The notes: generated by a model not told the origin, from the letters alone. A stretch of 64,000 nt of DNA from Nectonema munidae (GCA_030549495.1 JAUIRK010000157.1:117001-181000); one strand, 5' to 3'. Positions 9,295-22,230 are shown, numbered from the stretch's first letter. Made by a program: numbers and translations.

Positions 9295-11850
9295 CGGAGT
9301 TTCTTAAACTGTGGGTAATTACCCCCAAAGGGGTAATTAGCTAATTTCCAAGGGATAATTTTAGTCGTGAGGAAAACTTCTTGATTTCCTAAAAAATTTT
9401 GCATTATGAACTTCAAAACTTGGTATTTTTATTTCAAAAGTTTTTCATTAAACATTTTTTCTGTTCATCAAATACCTATATTCAGGGGGCAAGCTTGGGT
9501 AAAATCAAATAAACGCTTTGTTTTGCCAAAATTTTGTTAAATTTTTTAATAATTAAAAATTGTATCACAAAAATTAAAAAAAAATTTGTTGCATTTATCC
9601 AATTCATAAGTAAAATGGAGTTTTACTGTTTTCTTTTAAAATTTTCTTTTTTCATCTAATAATTCTTTTAAGCAATTAATCAATGCTTTTAGTTTAATAT
9701 AATAATTTTTTTTATATATTTACATATGTGAATTGGTTATTTTTTTTAATTATCTTACATCAAACATACCATATAGCGCTATCTTATTTGGTGTGAAAAG
9801 ATTGTTCCATCCTTTTACACCTGTCTTATATTGAAACAAAATCAAAATATTATCATATTCAATAGCGAAATTGCGCAATAAGAGACCTTGCAATTTTTGA
9901 AAAAAAAATTTAAGATTTTACACGAGCAAATTAATATAAATAGAAAAATGAAAATTTATTTATATTTTTTCAAAGAAAATTTATTAAACAAATTTTTTAT
10001 ATATTTATTTCATCACTAGCAGAGAGTTCACTTCCATGTTGCAAAAGCGAACTTACAATGAAAAGCTATGTTAATTTTGGCTTTACATACATAGTTAACA
10101 ATGGCAAACAGGAGCCCCAGTGTGTCATTTGCCAAAAAAACACTTTTAAACGAAAGTATGAAACCATCCAAACTCAAAGATCATCTTAACAATGTTCATT
10201 CCCTTGTTGCAAAAAAAGACCTTGAATATTTTAAATTAATGGAAAGCAAGTTGAAAAAATTTAGATTAGAAGATAAAGCAGGTGGGGTTCTTTTTCAACC
10301 CAGGGATGTGGTGAAAGCATCTTATAAAATTTCATATATGATTGTAAAATAAAAAAAACCTCACACTATTGGTAAGCTTTGTATGATTGAAGCTGCACGA
10401 CTCCTTGATAAAAAGTCGGTTGACAAATCAAACAAGTAGGTCTTTCGAATAGCACTGTCAAGCAACGCGTCGAAGAAATGTCTTCAGATAGCAAGGAACA
10501 AATCATTGATAAAATTAAACTTTCTCCATTTTTCGCTCTTCAACTCGATGAGTCGAGAGAAATCTCAAGTCTTCCTCAGCTCATGGTTTTTGCCCGATAT
10601 AATTGTTATGAAAAGGTGGAGGAGGAATTTCTTTTATGCAAGCCACTTGACAAGACTACAAAAGCAAGCGACATCATGAATGTAGTTTCAAACTTTTTTA
10701 CAGAGGAGTGCCTTTCATGGGATAAACTTGTTGGAGTGAGTACACCAAGCATGCTTGTTTCCAATTCAGGATTCATGGCAATGATAAAAATGATAAATCC
10801 TGCTATCATAACTACACACTGCCTAATTCACCATAATGCTCTTGCTTCAAAAACTCTTCCTGCTTCTCTGAAAACATCTCTTGATACAGTTGTCCGTATA
10901 GTGAACTTCATTAAAGGATCAGCTCTCAACGCCAGAATTTTTCGTAATCTTTGTCAAGACATGGACTCCAATCATTAAGACTTTCTTTTTCATACTTCTG
11001 TTCGATGGTTATCGAAAGGAAATGTTCTTGACCGTGTTTTTGAGTTGTTAGATCAAATTAAAGTGTTCCTCTCAGAACAAAATGGCAAATCAAAAAATTA
11101 TTGGATTATGTTCAGGGATCCTTCAAACTCGATCTTGCCTACTTAGCGGATATTTTTGAAGCCTTGAATAAGCACCGTCAAATGCAAGGACCTGAGCAAA
11201 CCATCGTTATGCACACTGATGCCATCAAAGCCTTTCACGATAAACTTGTCTTCTGGAAAAGAAAAGTAGAAAAGGGAGAGTTAGCTTTTTTTCATCGCCT
11301 TAATGAGGTTTTTAATGATAACACCTTTGAGTTCTTAGGTAATCGAAAAAGGGATATTGTTGACCATTTAAATATGCTTCAAAGCCAGTTTAAGTATTCT
11401 TTCTATGAGATTGGAGAATAAGAAAGCACACAATTCAAACTCGCCAGAAACCCTTACCGTTGTACTGTAGATGATCTTCCTGAAGGTATTCAAGAAGAAT
11501 TTCTGGAACTCATCAATAACACTTCGGCAAAGGAAGAATTTCAAGAAAAAAAGATCTGAACATTACAAACTTTGGGGCAAAATGTTACTCATTTTTCTGA
11601 AGGTTTCCAAATTTGCCTTGAAAATATTAATTCCATTATCTTCAACATATCTTTTTGAAACTGCTTTTTCGCATCTATTGATCATAAAATCGAAGGCTAG
11701 GAATAAACTTGAGGCTGGAGCAGATATTAAATGTGCTCTGAGCAAAACAGAGCCCAGAATTGATCTACTTACTTCTAAAAAACAAATTCATAATTCTCAT
11801 TAATTTAATTTAGTAAAAATTTATTACAATAAAATTCCATTTATTGTATT
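9295..11850 (+). mobile_element. hAT transposon, SCAND3/ZBED5-like, 3' terminus not found
   Basis: The left edge CGGAGTTTCTTAAACTGTGG, followed by a self-complementary GGTAATTACCCCCAAAGGGGTAATTAG-type block, is the style of a hAT terminus. Coding for a nearly full-length transposase follows at 10036-11803. The inverted right end (CCACAGTTTAAGAAACTC) is absent before the next element begins at about 11960, so the right end has been lost or has decayed. The 5' leader before the coding region is about 740 bp of AT-rich DNA. Confidence 0.6.
10036..11803 (+). pseudogene. Degraded SCAND3/ZBED5-like hAT transposase
   Basis: Reading from an ATG at 10036, the peptide order matches SCAND3/ZBED5-type hAT proteins. 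It starts with a BED finger (Cys pair near 10120, then NESMKPSKLKDHLNNVH). A segment with SPFFALQLDES near 10520 carries an acidic residue of the RNase-H-like core. THCLIHHNALASKTLPASLK follows near 10820. AYLADIFEALNKH lies near 11140. The C-terminal dimerisation region carries ETAFSHLLIIKSKARNKLE near 11660-11715 and ends TSKKQIHNSH at 11803. The usual length is about 600 residues, and nearly all of it is represented. Breaks include a shift at an A7 run in the BED finger, a stop at about 10350 and further frame changes near 10980 and 11420-11560. It is therefore not functional as it stands. Confidence 0.8.
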
Positions 11851-12376
11851 TATTTATCTATTCGTTTAACAATAGGAAGTTTACAGTCTTTTTATTCTTT
11901 ATTCTACAATTTTTTTTTTAGAAATAATATTGTTAGATCAATTACTAATTTTAATAAATATGCCTAGTGGAAAAACTAAATTTAACAATGCTTGGCTCAC
12001 TAGACATGACAATAATGGTCAACTGTTGTCTAAATGGTGTAAGAAAGATCCGTCAAATAATTTTGCTGGTTTATGTCTTTAATATAAAAAAAAAGCATTT
12101 CATGTTCAACTACTGGAGCTACACAACTCATTGGTCATGCTGATAGTCCAAAACACAAGGATAGACTTTCTGATCCTAAGCAAAAATTGTTGTTGTCAAC
12201 CTGTTAAGAAGTTAATACAAACAAGCAGGAAAGTCAAGATTTGGAACAAAAAATGTATCTTCATCCTGTGTCTCTCAGTGACCAAGTAACGAAGGCAGAA
12301 GCACTTTGGGCAATACAGGTTGCTGCTGGGGGTTACTCTTTCAAATCATGCGAACGTATTGCTGGACTATTTAAAT

Positions 12377-13378
12377 CAGGGGTGGGCCATTAATTATTTT
12401 TTAATTTCGTTAATTTATTCACAAATTATTTTATGACTAGTATTTATTTAAATTCTTTAATTTAATTTAATTATTTCACGCTAACTTTAATTAATTATTC
12501 GACAAACTCCCCTGAGTTCTTTCAAGAAGCGAAAAATAGAAGATGAATGCCGTGATTTTAACACATATAAAGCTGTATGTTTGATTTGTCAGCACAGTTG
12601 CTGTCTTCAAGGAATACAATTTAAAACGCCATTTTCAAACCAATCATGCTAACTTTGGAAAAACTATCAAATGAAAATCTGAAAAAGAAAGCAACTGATC
12701 TTGTAAAGAGTTTTAATCTACAACAGAGTGTGTTTGAGAAATCCTCATCTTTACAAAAGAGTGCAACCAAAGCAAGTTTTCTAGTGGCTTATAAAATTGC
12801 AAAGGAAAACAAGTCATTTGCACTAGCAGAATTGATTTCCATGCTGATAACTCTTTAAGGAGGGTGTTTGAAAGTAAGCCAATAGTCGAATTTTATGCTT
12901 CTCTGCACTCAGAAAAGTTTCAAAAGCTAAAAAATTTGCAAGAAAGATGTTTGTGCTGTTTGCATCAACTTATATTTGTGAGCAAACTTTCTCTATAATG
13001 AAAATTAACAAGTCAAAGAACAGATCACTTCTCACTGACTCAAATCTTCAGTCAGTCCTAAGAATTAGCACAAGCAACTTGACACATGATTTTAACAAAT
13101 TGGTTAATGACAGAGGTCAGCTGCATCATTTTCATTGACATTATTTATTATTCCTGTAACAGATAAATTACTTAGTTACTTTTTTTGTGAAATAAAATGT
13201 GTTTTAGGTGAAGTTTTTGCATTTAAAGATCAATTTTAATTAAAATTGAAATTAAAATTTGTTTTACTTTTAACGTTCTTAAAAATGTCTTTGAAAAATG
13301 TGCTTTTTAAGATGCGGCCCTACGAAAAATCGGATTTTATAAATGCGGCCATCACACTGAAAAGTTTACCCACCTCTG
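12377..13378 (+). mobile_element. Internally deleted hAT (GTF2IRD2-like) nested in another hAT
   Basis: The ends CAGGGGTGGG and CCCACCTCTG form imperfect terminal inverted repeats. They are flanked on both sides by the exact 8 bp duplication ATTTAAAT (12369-12376 and 13379-13386), as expected for hAT. The 1002 bp body keeps an N-terminal part (KRKIEDECRDFNTYK near 12525 with a zinc-finger remnant) and a segment reading KSATKASFLVAYKIAKENKS near 12770. It then jumps to the C-terminal dimerisation piece TYICEQTFSIMKINKSKNRS near 12970. The catalytic middle is missing, so this is a non-autonomous deletion derivative. It interrupts the coding frame of the surrounding element, so it inserted later. 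Confidence 0.88.
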
Positions 13379-13566
13379 ATTTAAATCAATGTTTCCAGGA
13401 GCCATTTCGAAAAAATTTACCATGAGCAAATCAAAGTTATCTGATATCAGATAGTCTTGGACCATATTTTCGAAAAGAATTTACTGCTAAAATAAAGGAA
13501 TCACAATGTCTTTTTACAATCCAGTTTGATGAAACCGGTGATGCTCAATACAAGAAAGAGTGTGAT

Positions 13567-14265
13567 TTGCTTATTCGATTTTGGAATGACCATAAAGGTG
13601 AAGTAGGTACTATGTTTTTGAAAAGTCTTATGTTTGGACATGCGAAAGCTGAAACTTTAAGTAATGCTCTTATAGATGCGCTAACAGAAAATAGTTTTAA
13701 AATACCATTAGCTCAGATGATATCCTTAGGTAGCGATGGCCCAAATGTAAATAAATCCATATGGAGCGCTGTGAAAAGTCATCTGAAGGCAGCTGAGTTT
13801 CTAGGACTAACACCTTTTGTTCCATGCACATTGCACATATTGCACAACTCTTTCAGGAAAAGTCTTCATGTTTACGGTGAAAATGCTGAACAGCTTGCCG
13901 TTGATGTTTTTCAGTGGTTCAAGAATCATATCACTCAAAGAGAGGACTGCAGCGGTATTCTGAAGGATCTTGCTCAAAATGAAGTATATTTCATTCGCCA
14001 TGTACAGTGTCGGTGGCTGACACTTGTACCAGCATTAGAGCGTCTTCCCAAACATTGGAAACCTCTTCATAATTACTTTCTAACAAAACTTCCTAAAAAG
14101 AGTACGCAAGATCGTACAATTGTAAAACTGAAGCGGAACACCAGATACCAAAGAATTTTCCAGTTTCTTACTAGCAAAGAATGTCTTGCACAAATTCATT
14201 TTCTGGTATGTGTTGATCTTTGTTTGATTCATTTCTTGAAAAATTTCAGAAGGAAGAGCCTATGA
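13567..14265 (+). pseudogene. Core transposase segment of the 11960-15280 hAT
   Basis: This 232-codon open block is the longest intact stretch of the host hAT. It carries the region around SLGSDGPNVNKS, which holds a catalytic-type Asp, and the conserved CTLHILHNSFRKS motif. It also carries the HVQCRWLTLVPALERLPKHW motif that precedes the helical insertion domain. The frame then changes, and FDSFLEKFQKEEPMIHLLYE continues in another register at 14220-14483. Downstream pieces at 14535-14807 and 14804-15091 overlap by four bases in different frames. Function is inferred from family resemblance only. Confidence 0.7.
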
Positions 14266-15280
14266 TTCATTTACTGTATGAAGAATCGTTGACATTGTTG
14301 AAAACTTTTCTCAACAGGTTTGTTAAGAATGATATAGTTGTGAGTATGACAAGAAAACAATGTCAAGAGATTGATGTTTTTGTCAACAAAAATTTAGTTG
14401 AACTTGAAGAAATCGAAATGGGTGCAGAATCTCAGAAGATCTTGAGAGGTTTAGGTGAAAACATGAAAAGAAAATTTATGTAATATAAGAAAATTCTACC
14501 AATCAGTCAGTTCCTATCTTCAAATAAAACACCTTTGATTAACACAATTATCAAATGGGTTCAATGCCTTCACCCCGAAGTTAGAAATCAAGACAAAGCT
14601 CAGTATTTTTTGAGAGAATTCTGCTTAGCATTGCCATCTATAAAAGATTCTTTTGTATCCAGAATTACCGATGAATGGAAAATATACAGGTCAGAGCATA
14701 GAGATAAATGTTTGGTGTACAGCAAAGATGGCGGATTAATCAGAATAGATCACTACTGGAATGATATTTTTAACTTAAACATGTCAGTGGTGAGTATTCT
14801 CATTTGAAAAAAGTTGTCATGACTTGTCTATGCATCTCCAATGGAAATGCGGATGTAAAAAGAAGCCTTTCTGTGAGCAAGAAGTTGCTCACTTCTGAGA
14901 GATCTCTTTTGTCTGATGAGTCAGTTCTAAGATTTACAAAAGATGCTGCTAGGATGCATAGGCAAGTCACAGATATCGTAATAACTAAAGATCTTCTGAC
15001 TGCTGTAAGACAGGCACATCAAAAGTATGAAAAAAGGCGAGAAGTTGAAAGGCAAGAAGAGGTGTTGGCAGAGAAGAAAAAAAGGAATTAGCTATTCAGG
15101 AACAAGAAAGGATTGAAAAACAGCAAGAAAATAAACGCATCTTGATGAAAGAGAAAAAGATGTTAAAAAGAGAGAATTAGAACTCAAGACAGAGATGGAA
15201 AAGGGTAATCAAATTTCGAAGAAACCAATAGAAGATTAGCTGAAGCTTTAAAATCAAAAATTTTAAAGAGATGAATATTA

Positions 15281-16900
15281 GTCAAGGCCTCTTATGTGTT
15301 GCAAAAGAAAATCTTCAGAAGGTAACAAATGCATTGAAGATAGAAATGATATTGGGATGAAAAGAATGCGATTAATAAATTCATTTCTAAAAAAGTGAAA
15401 GTGAATTTTAAGCTTATTCTTTCTGATTGTAATTTTTAATGCTTTATTTTTTTTGTTTCATTCGGAATTTATGTTTAATAAGATTGTATCTTTTTTCATT
15501 TTTATATTTTAGCATATGTGCTCATTCACAATAGATATTTAAAATTAGTTCAGTGTGATTCTGAATTAGAGCAAAATAAGGTTATATTTTACCCTAACAT
15601 TAATATAATTGTTCATTTAATACTATATGAAAATAAGAAATATTTGCCATATCATGATTCTTTTTGAATTTTTTTACTTTTTCCTAGTTTTTGTTTGAAA
15701 AATCCTAGTTGTTCATTATACTTGGCTGGACCATCTGGTATGTGTACCAGGGATACAATTTTTTTAAATTTTTTTCCATTAACAATTTCTTGTATCATAT
15801 TTAGATGCGCTTTTATGCATCATTTGCTAAAACAAACTCATTTTTAAGATATCTTTAAAAAAGTTCACCCATGAGCTTCTTTTTAAACTATATAATCAAT
15901 TGACACTATTCCTGAATTATATGTTATTTTTTTGCGTTGGTTGGAAATTTAGTGAGTTATTACGATATTATCGAATGTTAATGTATCAGAGAAAAAAGAG
16001 AAAAAGGTTTGAATATACCCCGAAACAAATTATGGCAATAAAGGTTATCTTAGAGATAAACGATTTTAATATAGGTAAAAATTTCGCTTCCTTCATTGCG
16101 GAACGTAAATAAAATAATTTGAAACGAGAATATTCGAATTTAACTCTAAGGGATGTGTTTGATTTATATACAAAAAGTTTTCGTATAAAGATCCCACCTT
16201 TTAAAGAGAATAATTAAAAAATTTTCATCCTCTGTTACAAGTTAATTTGGAAAAGTAATTAGGCAGTGAAGTGGTTTCGTCAATTTTTGTGGATTTTTAA
16301 GTCAGCTTTTCTTGGGCTAACATATGGTAAACGCAGAGACAAGCGAATGAATCATTTTCGACAAACCACCTGCTCGCTCATTGATTCGCACAAGTGTACT
16401 TCAATAAATGTATAAATCTCAATCAAATGAAGGGGATTTGGAGAGATGAGGAATTCAATTTTGTGAACCCTAATTAGAAGCTGAAATGCTCGCTTCGCTT
16501 ATATTGCAATTTATCAAACTCTGTTCCAGCTTTGACGTCCCTTAACAAAGGAATCCCGGTTTTTCATTCACTAATCTTATATGTTAAAAAAGAGTTTAGA
16601 AAAATTTAGCTCCAGATGTGATTGTTTATCTCTTTTTTTAGCATAGAAAGTCATTTTTTACCTTTAAAGTATTTTCATATTAAATATTTTTGTTATAAAT
16701 ACAAATTTTTGTTCTTCACTTTTTTCAATACCAGTATGTCCTGGTTTGATAATGTCAAAATTTGGAAGCCGTATTCATGAGAGGATTTTATGCTTAGTGC
16801 TAATCAAAAAAAAAAGAAAAACATTCAAAAGTTAAATAATTGAATATTTAGAAAATATAGCATTTTCTTTCATTTATGCACATTATATAGCATTAGTCCC
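15281..16900. other. AT-rich stretch after the hAT, no gene recognised
   Basis: It contains 3' sequence of the preceding hAT of uncertain extent, then AT-rich DNA. A short open frame at 15900-16112 is Lys/Tyr/Phe-rich with no recognised motif. The right terminus of the hAT could not be fixed. Confidence 0.4.
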
Positions 16901-18240
16901 AGCTTACAGTAATATTTTCAGATGTCAGAGGTTCTCGAAAGACATTAGGGCAGTTTGCACACTTTGAAAAAAATGTAGTGGGCCAATCTAAACTTTGTGA
17001 CTAAACCAGTGATCATCCCGGTCTTATGGGATGAACTGACAGATCATCTGTAATCTATTTCTCAAGAATAGATAGAGAGGAAAAAAGAAACCCTGGGTAC
17101 GATTGCTTGATAATTCCAACTGGCATTGTAGACGTTCGAAATTTTCTGAAACTTGATGAAAGGCAAGTCTGTGTTTTCATGAAAGGACCTAAAGGTACGA
17201 GATAAATGAAAAAGATTCATGTCATCTCTCGAGCCAGCATGATCTTCAAAAACATGAGTTTGATCAAAAAAAAATATTGATCTTAGATGAATGACTTAAG
17301 CCTGATAGCTACTAAGACATAACAACACGCAGGATTCTGTCTAAGACAGCGTGTTGGCAGCTCAAAAAAGTGGCTTATCATACTATTTGGTCAAAAACAT
17401 TCTCTGCAGTCTAATCACAACCCATTTTTTGTCCTGCAATAACGCTTGTGGTAACAGCAAAGATCATTGAGATTGAGCTAAGAAGGTTGCGAGCCACTAG
17501 TGTAGCGTATCAATCAAGTGTTTCTTTATTTCACCAGCTTTCTTGAAGAGTGCATTGTAAATTCCTTTTTGACTAGGCTCTGGAATATGAATGCCCTCTT
17601 CTTTTTGCTTTTTGGTAGAAATATTTGTTTCGGTTGTGCTTTCTTATGGAGGTGTAATCGCCATTATTTTGGTCATCTCTTTCATTTTCACCATATCTGT
17701 ACTCTTCAATCTCTTCTGCTCCAGAGTCGAATTAGGTAAAACTATAGAGGCTTTAGCTTCAGAAAATCTCTAAAAAGTATGGACAGTGTGATTGTTTGCA
17801 GTTTTGCCCGTCGAATAGCCTACTGTGGTCTTGCTTTGGAGAGTTACAAGTAGTACACCTTTTTGTCATCAGCATTGAGCCATTCATTTTGAACTTTGAT
17901 TACATCGAACCGTTCTAATATTGGCTCAAATTCTCTTTTGTTTGAACATTTGTCATACAAATTAATTACTTGTTCAAACTTTGATCCTATTGCTTGCTCT
18001 GAAATGATTGGAAAAATTAGTTTATCTCTCTACAGTAGTATCACCTACTTTGATAATTCTTTCACTCTCCCTTAATTGATTTCCAAAGAACTGACCAATA
18101 ATCTGCTCCTTGAGTTGCATTCGGCTTTTGGTGGATAGTGATTCTTCTTCGACAGGCACATGACCTGTGTGAATGGGTTTGGAACTGCACTAAATTTATC
18201 CTCCATTTCTCCTTGTTCTTTTGAACAATTTCGAACCTTT
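16900..18240 (-). pseudogene. Unrecognised decayed coding remnant
   Basis: On the minus strand, fragments read like real protein separated by stops and frame changes. SKSRMQLKEQIIGQFFGNQL is followed by RESERIIKVGDTTVER at about 18020-18150. EQAIGSKFEQVINLYDKCSN continues to ERFDVIKVQNEWLNADDKKV at about 17840-18000. The region is less AT-rich than its surroundings. I do not recognise the family. It lies directly left of a piggyBac-like terminus at 18395, which may or may not be related. Plus-strand open frames at 17518-17773 look like shadows. Confidence 0.35.
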
Positions 18241-18394
18241 AAAATGAAGAAATCTATATTTTAGTTGGTTTGTCAAATCTTCAAAATGTAAAAACAATTT
18301 CAAATTAAAAATTTGCTCTTCGTTTGCTAACTTCTGGACGTTTTATAAAATCTCCATTAATAAAGTTAAAGAGATGAATTTTGTTGAATTTGTT

Positions 18395-18470
18395 TTAACC
18401 CTATTAGTGCTGGGAAAAATGTGTCCGCTCAAGTGCTGGGGGCGTAAAGTGCCCCCCTATTTTTCTCAGA
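18395..18470 (+). mobile_element. piggyBac-like terminus (TTAA then CCCTATTAGTGC)
   Basis: TTAA at 18395-18398 is followed by CCCTATTAGTGCTGGG and a second GTGCTGGGGGC copy, then a GC-rich CCCCCC block. piggyBac elements insert at TTAA and their ends start CCC(T/A), so the resemblance is reasonable. No inverted partner ending ...GGGTTAA was found to the right, so the element is either truncated or the match is fortuitous. Confidence 0.35.
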
Positions 18471-18520
18471 TATTAATAAGTTTTTATAAATATTTTTAAT
18501 GTTACAAATATATTTCAACT

Positions 18521-19150
18521 ATGCTGAATTCAGTGGAGATGTCGATTTTTTATCAAAATCAATCAAACCTGTCAAAAAATTGATTTATATTTGACAGCTC
18601 ATCTCAAAAAGGAACTTTATATTTAAATAATTATATAAAGTTTTTTACACATGTATACCAATTTTCAAATATGCTGAATTCAGAGGTGATATTCATTTTT
18701 TATGAAAATCAATCAAACCTGTCAAAAAATTTATTTAAATTTGACAGCTCATCTCAAAAAGGAACTTTTTATTTAAATAATTATATAAATTTTTTTACAC
18801 ATGTATACCTATTTTCAAATATGCTGAATTCAGTGGTGATATTCATTTTTTATGAAAATCAATCAAACCGGTCAAAAAATTGATCTAAATGTGACAGCTC
18901 ATCTCAAAAAGAAGCTTTTTATCTAAATAATTATATAATGTTTTTTACACATATATACCCATTTTCAATCATGCTGAATTCAGTGGTGATATTCATTTTT
19001 TTATGAAAATCATTCAAACCTGTCAAAAAAGTGATTTACATATGACAGCTCATCTCAAAAAAGAAACTTTTAATCTAAATAATTATATAATATTTTTTTA
19101 CACATATATACCCATTTTTAAGCATGCGTATTTCAGTCGTGATATTCTCT
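18521..19150. repeat. 150 bp satellite, about 4.2 tandem units
   Basis: Units start with ATGCTGAATTCAG at 18521, 18671, 18821 and 18971, with a partial fifth unit (ATGCGTATTTCAG) at 19124. The spacing is 150, 150, 150 and 153 bp. Each unit holds a CCTGTCAAAAAA ... TTTGACAGCTCATC pair that can fold in the first two copies. It also has a conserved ATTATATAA and ACACATGTATACC tail. Open frames here merely follow the repeat. Copy divergence is modest, so the array is not very old. Confidence 0.92.
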
Positions 19151-22100
19151 CTGGTAATTATTTTCTTAATTTATTTAATAAACCAACTTTAGGTGTTTAA
19201 TTCACTCAAAATATTTCATTCTACAGTAACTTATGTAACTCGATAGGACCTCCATTTTTTTGGCTACAAATTCGTTATCGGCTCGTGGTCTCTACGTCAT
19301 ATTATAATTTACAGCATGTAATTTTGCTATTCATTCTATGATGATCTTTTCTTGGTAGCTCTTTTTTCATTAGAAATTTTTATTCTTCAATATGTGTTCA
19401 AAAATTTTTTTATAAGGATAAAATTACTTTTTTCCTCTCGCAAAGCATTCTGATTAAAGAATCTAAATATTCAGATTTCCCACCCATCTTAGCTAAATGT
19501 TAATTATAATCCTAGATGATAAGCTAGGATTTAAATATTTTTCATTTGCAAAAGAAGAACTTCTTTTTCACAGTCAAAATCTTTTTCAAGCATCTAATAT
19601 TATATAATTAAACCACTTCCTAGTTCATTAGAACGTGGTAGATCTTCCATTTAGTGAAGATACATATTTTTTTATTTATTTGTTTTGATCACATGTTCTC
19701 TTTTCAATTAGTTTTCAACTTGGTTCCTTCTCTAATACAAATTTTTAAAAGATTTTATAATAAGTTTTGTTTTTTTTTAAAAAATATTTCATACTCAAGA
19801 TGATTGTAGAAAGTATTATAAGCCAAAATATACAAAAAAAAGTATATTTTCACTATATACCTAATATGCAGCCATTTTTTGAAAATTTTTTACAGAACTG
19901 ATTTTCCGGCATACATTACTAATTCAATTGCCACTTCGAGATATTTTTTAACCGTATTATCCAAAATCCAGTACAGAAATAAAATAAGCATAGTCATATT
20001 CTCATCTGTGTTTCTTTCGCGAACATTCGTACTTAATTGGTACCTTGTTTGAGAAGAAGTGCTATTAGAAAATAAAATATGACTTTATAGGTTTTTAGCT
20101 GTCCCTATCATAAGTTACCTGTTCTCTGTGTGTTGTTGTTAGCTCTTTACATTCCTTAATGTCACTAATTGGGCCTGTGATGATAGTTCTGTCTAGGCAA
20201 TCATGTAAAAGAAGCCAATCTTATCAAAAATGTACACATTATTCGTGTCGAACTGAGATATGAGTTTTTGCAGAATTTTTATGATTTTTGCAATGGCAGT
20301 TTACACATGGATGTTGTCGGAGAAGATCCTAGGATGAAAGAACCTAGCAAGCCACAGGGCAGAATAAAAGCTTTTTCAAATATCGTGTCATCGCCAACTA
20401 CAGAACAACTCGATTTACGTCATTAAATCAAACATAGAGAGCATATTTTATCTGTTCTTCTGAGACTTGTCTCAATCTAGTATGATTCAAAGTTATTACA
20501 AGTGACAGAATATATTAATGATGGATTCTTTGTTTTGTATTGGCAGTACCAACAAACATAACTAAATTAACTTTGTTTGGCGCAATAATGAACAAATTGC
20601 ATGAATGCCGTAGGTGTGAAAACAATCAGCACCTACCAGCAAAAATATGATTTCTGTTTGCTACATCATTGACCGAACATATGAATTTAAGTATACATGG
20701 GGAATTATCTTGCCTCCAGTGTACCTGTTTGTATTCTTGACCGGTTTAATGAATTAAGAACAATGAAAATAGCATGACGGCTTCCCCCAAAAGAATGCGT
20801 GGAGACGGAAACATCAATACCGGTAGAAATCCATTTTAACACTTGTTGAGATTGTTTCCCGCAACGTGCGGGCTGGAAAACGGAAACCAGTTTATCGGAT
20901 AACAAATAAACGAGACACTACTATATATGCTATTATTCGTGATATTTTGAGTAAATATGGTAGTATTTTTCTAGTTCTTAGTGTATATTTATTTACAATT
21001 ATGCAAAAAATCTACCTCTATATATCTAGATATATATCTTAGTAAAAATGCATCGGCCGTGCTCTAGTGCCTATGAGTACGAGTCTCTTATGAATACGCT
21101 TCAGCACGTAATGATATAAATTTGTGGGTGAAAAAAGCAAATAGACAAATCCATTTGAAGCATTCAAAAATACTTGTTCAGTACAAAAATTGGAAAATAA
21201 AACGTTCAAACTTTTAAGATTTTTTTTCCACCTTAATAAAAAGCTTTTTCTCAAATTCCTAATGCATTTAAAGTGTAAAATAATCACAAAATTTAAGTGT
21301 TATCGTTCATGCACATTTATACTGCAGGGCCTCACATTCTTGAAAATATTGCAGAATGACTGACTTTTTTAGTTGTATTCAGTAAAAGAAATTTCTTTCA
21401 GCGTATTCATTTTTTATGTTTTATATAGAAATTGTCTTAATTATGCATTTTTTAAACAATGTTTTTAAATTAAAAAATGAAAATGATATATAAAGAGCTA
21501 TGATATGTGTAGCGGCCAAAGTTATTGGAGAGAAGGAGGTTACTAAACCTTCCCCCATTAGATGTGCCCGCTGGTCTACTCGAAGCGTTGTCTAGATGCG
21601 TCTAATATATTGATTTGGAATCCAGTATGGAAACCTTTTGGTTCATGGATAGAAACGACTAAATTTTTGCCTTTTGTCTAAAATATCCTACGCTTCATTT
21701 ACTTTTAGTGTAAAGCCCTACATGTGGGCATTAAGTGTACGAGAAAATCGAGGTCTGCATATTCGCTGCTCTTATCATTTTTTCCATGTGTCAAGTGCAG
21801 GTATAGCTACAGATTTCAAGCTACCACGTCTCCTAACGAGAAGAAATAGGAATTCTCTTAGATTCATAAAAGGACTGTAACCTATAAGCAGGATATCTCT
21901 TCAAATGTATGGTAGGAGAAAGAGTGATGTCTCAAGTCATCTATATAACAATAGGTCAATCTTTTTTCATCATATGTGAGTATAATATATTGAGGCTTTT
22001 TGCCAGCATATTTAAACCAAAATGATAAATAAACATTTAAGATTACATAGTTCCATATCAATGTGTCCATTATAATCAAAACAAAAAATTTGAATAATGG

Positions 22101-22230
22101 GAGGGATGCTTTTGCAACACATGATAAAAGCAGCCAATTAGATGTCTAATTTAAAGTTATTGACATTGGAATTGGTATTGATAAGTAGGAAACCTATGTT
22201 ATACAGCCATATAATCAACAAAGGTAAAGG
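19151..22230. other. About 3 kb with no recognised gene
   Basis: AT-rich sequence with short chance frames. The part at 20100-20900 is less AT-rich, and the minus-strand frame at 20705-20905 is open, but no family motif is visible. The part at 21500-21850 likewise holds moderate-complexity sequence of unknown origin. Older decayed repeats are the likely content. Confidence 0.4.

Larger units (their letters stand above)
11960..15280 (+). mobile_element. hAT-like transposon with Lys/Glu-rich C-terminal tail, interrupted by a second hAT
   Basis: Coding starts at an ATG at 11960 (KFNNAWLTRHDNNGQLLSKW, a zinc-finger-bearing N terminus). It runs to about 12376, is broken by the inserted element 12377-13378 and resumes at 13379. 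The order is FDETGDAQYKKECDLLIRFW near 13530, SLGSDGPNVNKSIW near 13725, LHILHNSFRKS near 13835 and YFIRHVQCRWLTLVPALERL near 13990. RIDHYWNDIFNLNMS follows near 14740, then KRSLSVSKKLLTSERSLL near 14855, and finally a Lys/Glu-rich coiled tail to about 15280. I recall this family as uncharacterised hAT-like proteins in fish, Hydra and arthropods. Terminal inverted repeats were not recognised. Several stops and shifts make it inactive. Confidence 0.7.

Noticed and set aside
16900-18240. Assignment of the minus-strand remnant to a piggyBac transposase
   Set aside because: A TTAA-CCC terminus lies next to it, but none of the readable fragments shows piggyBac motifs, so the two are reported separately.
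18521-19150. Regularly spaced repeats that could suggest a CRISPR array
   Set aside because: The whole 150 bp unit repeats, not a short repeat with unique spacers, and the genome is eukaryotic.
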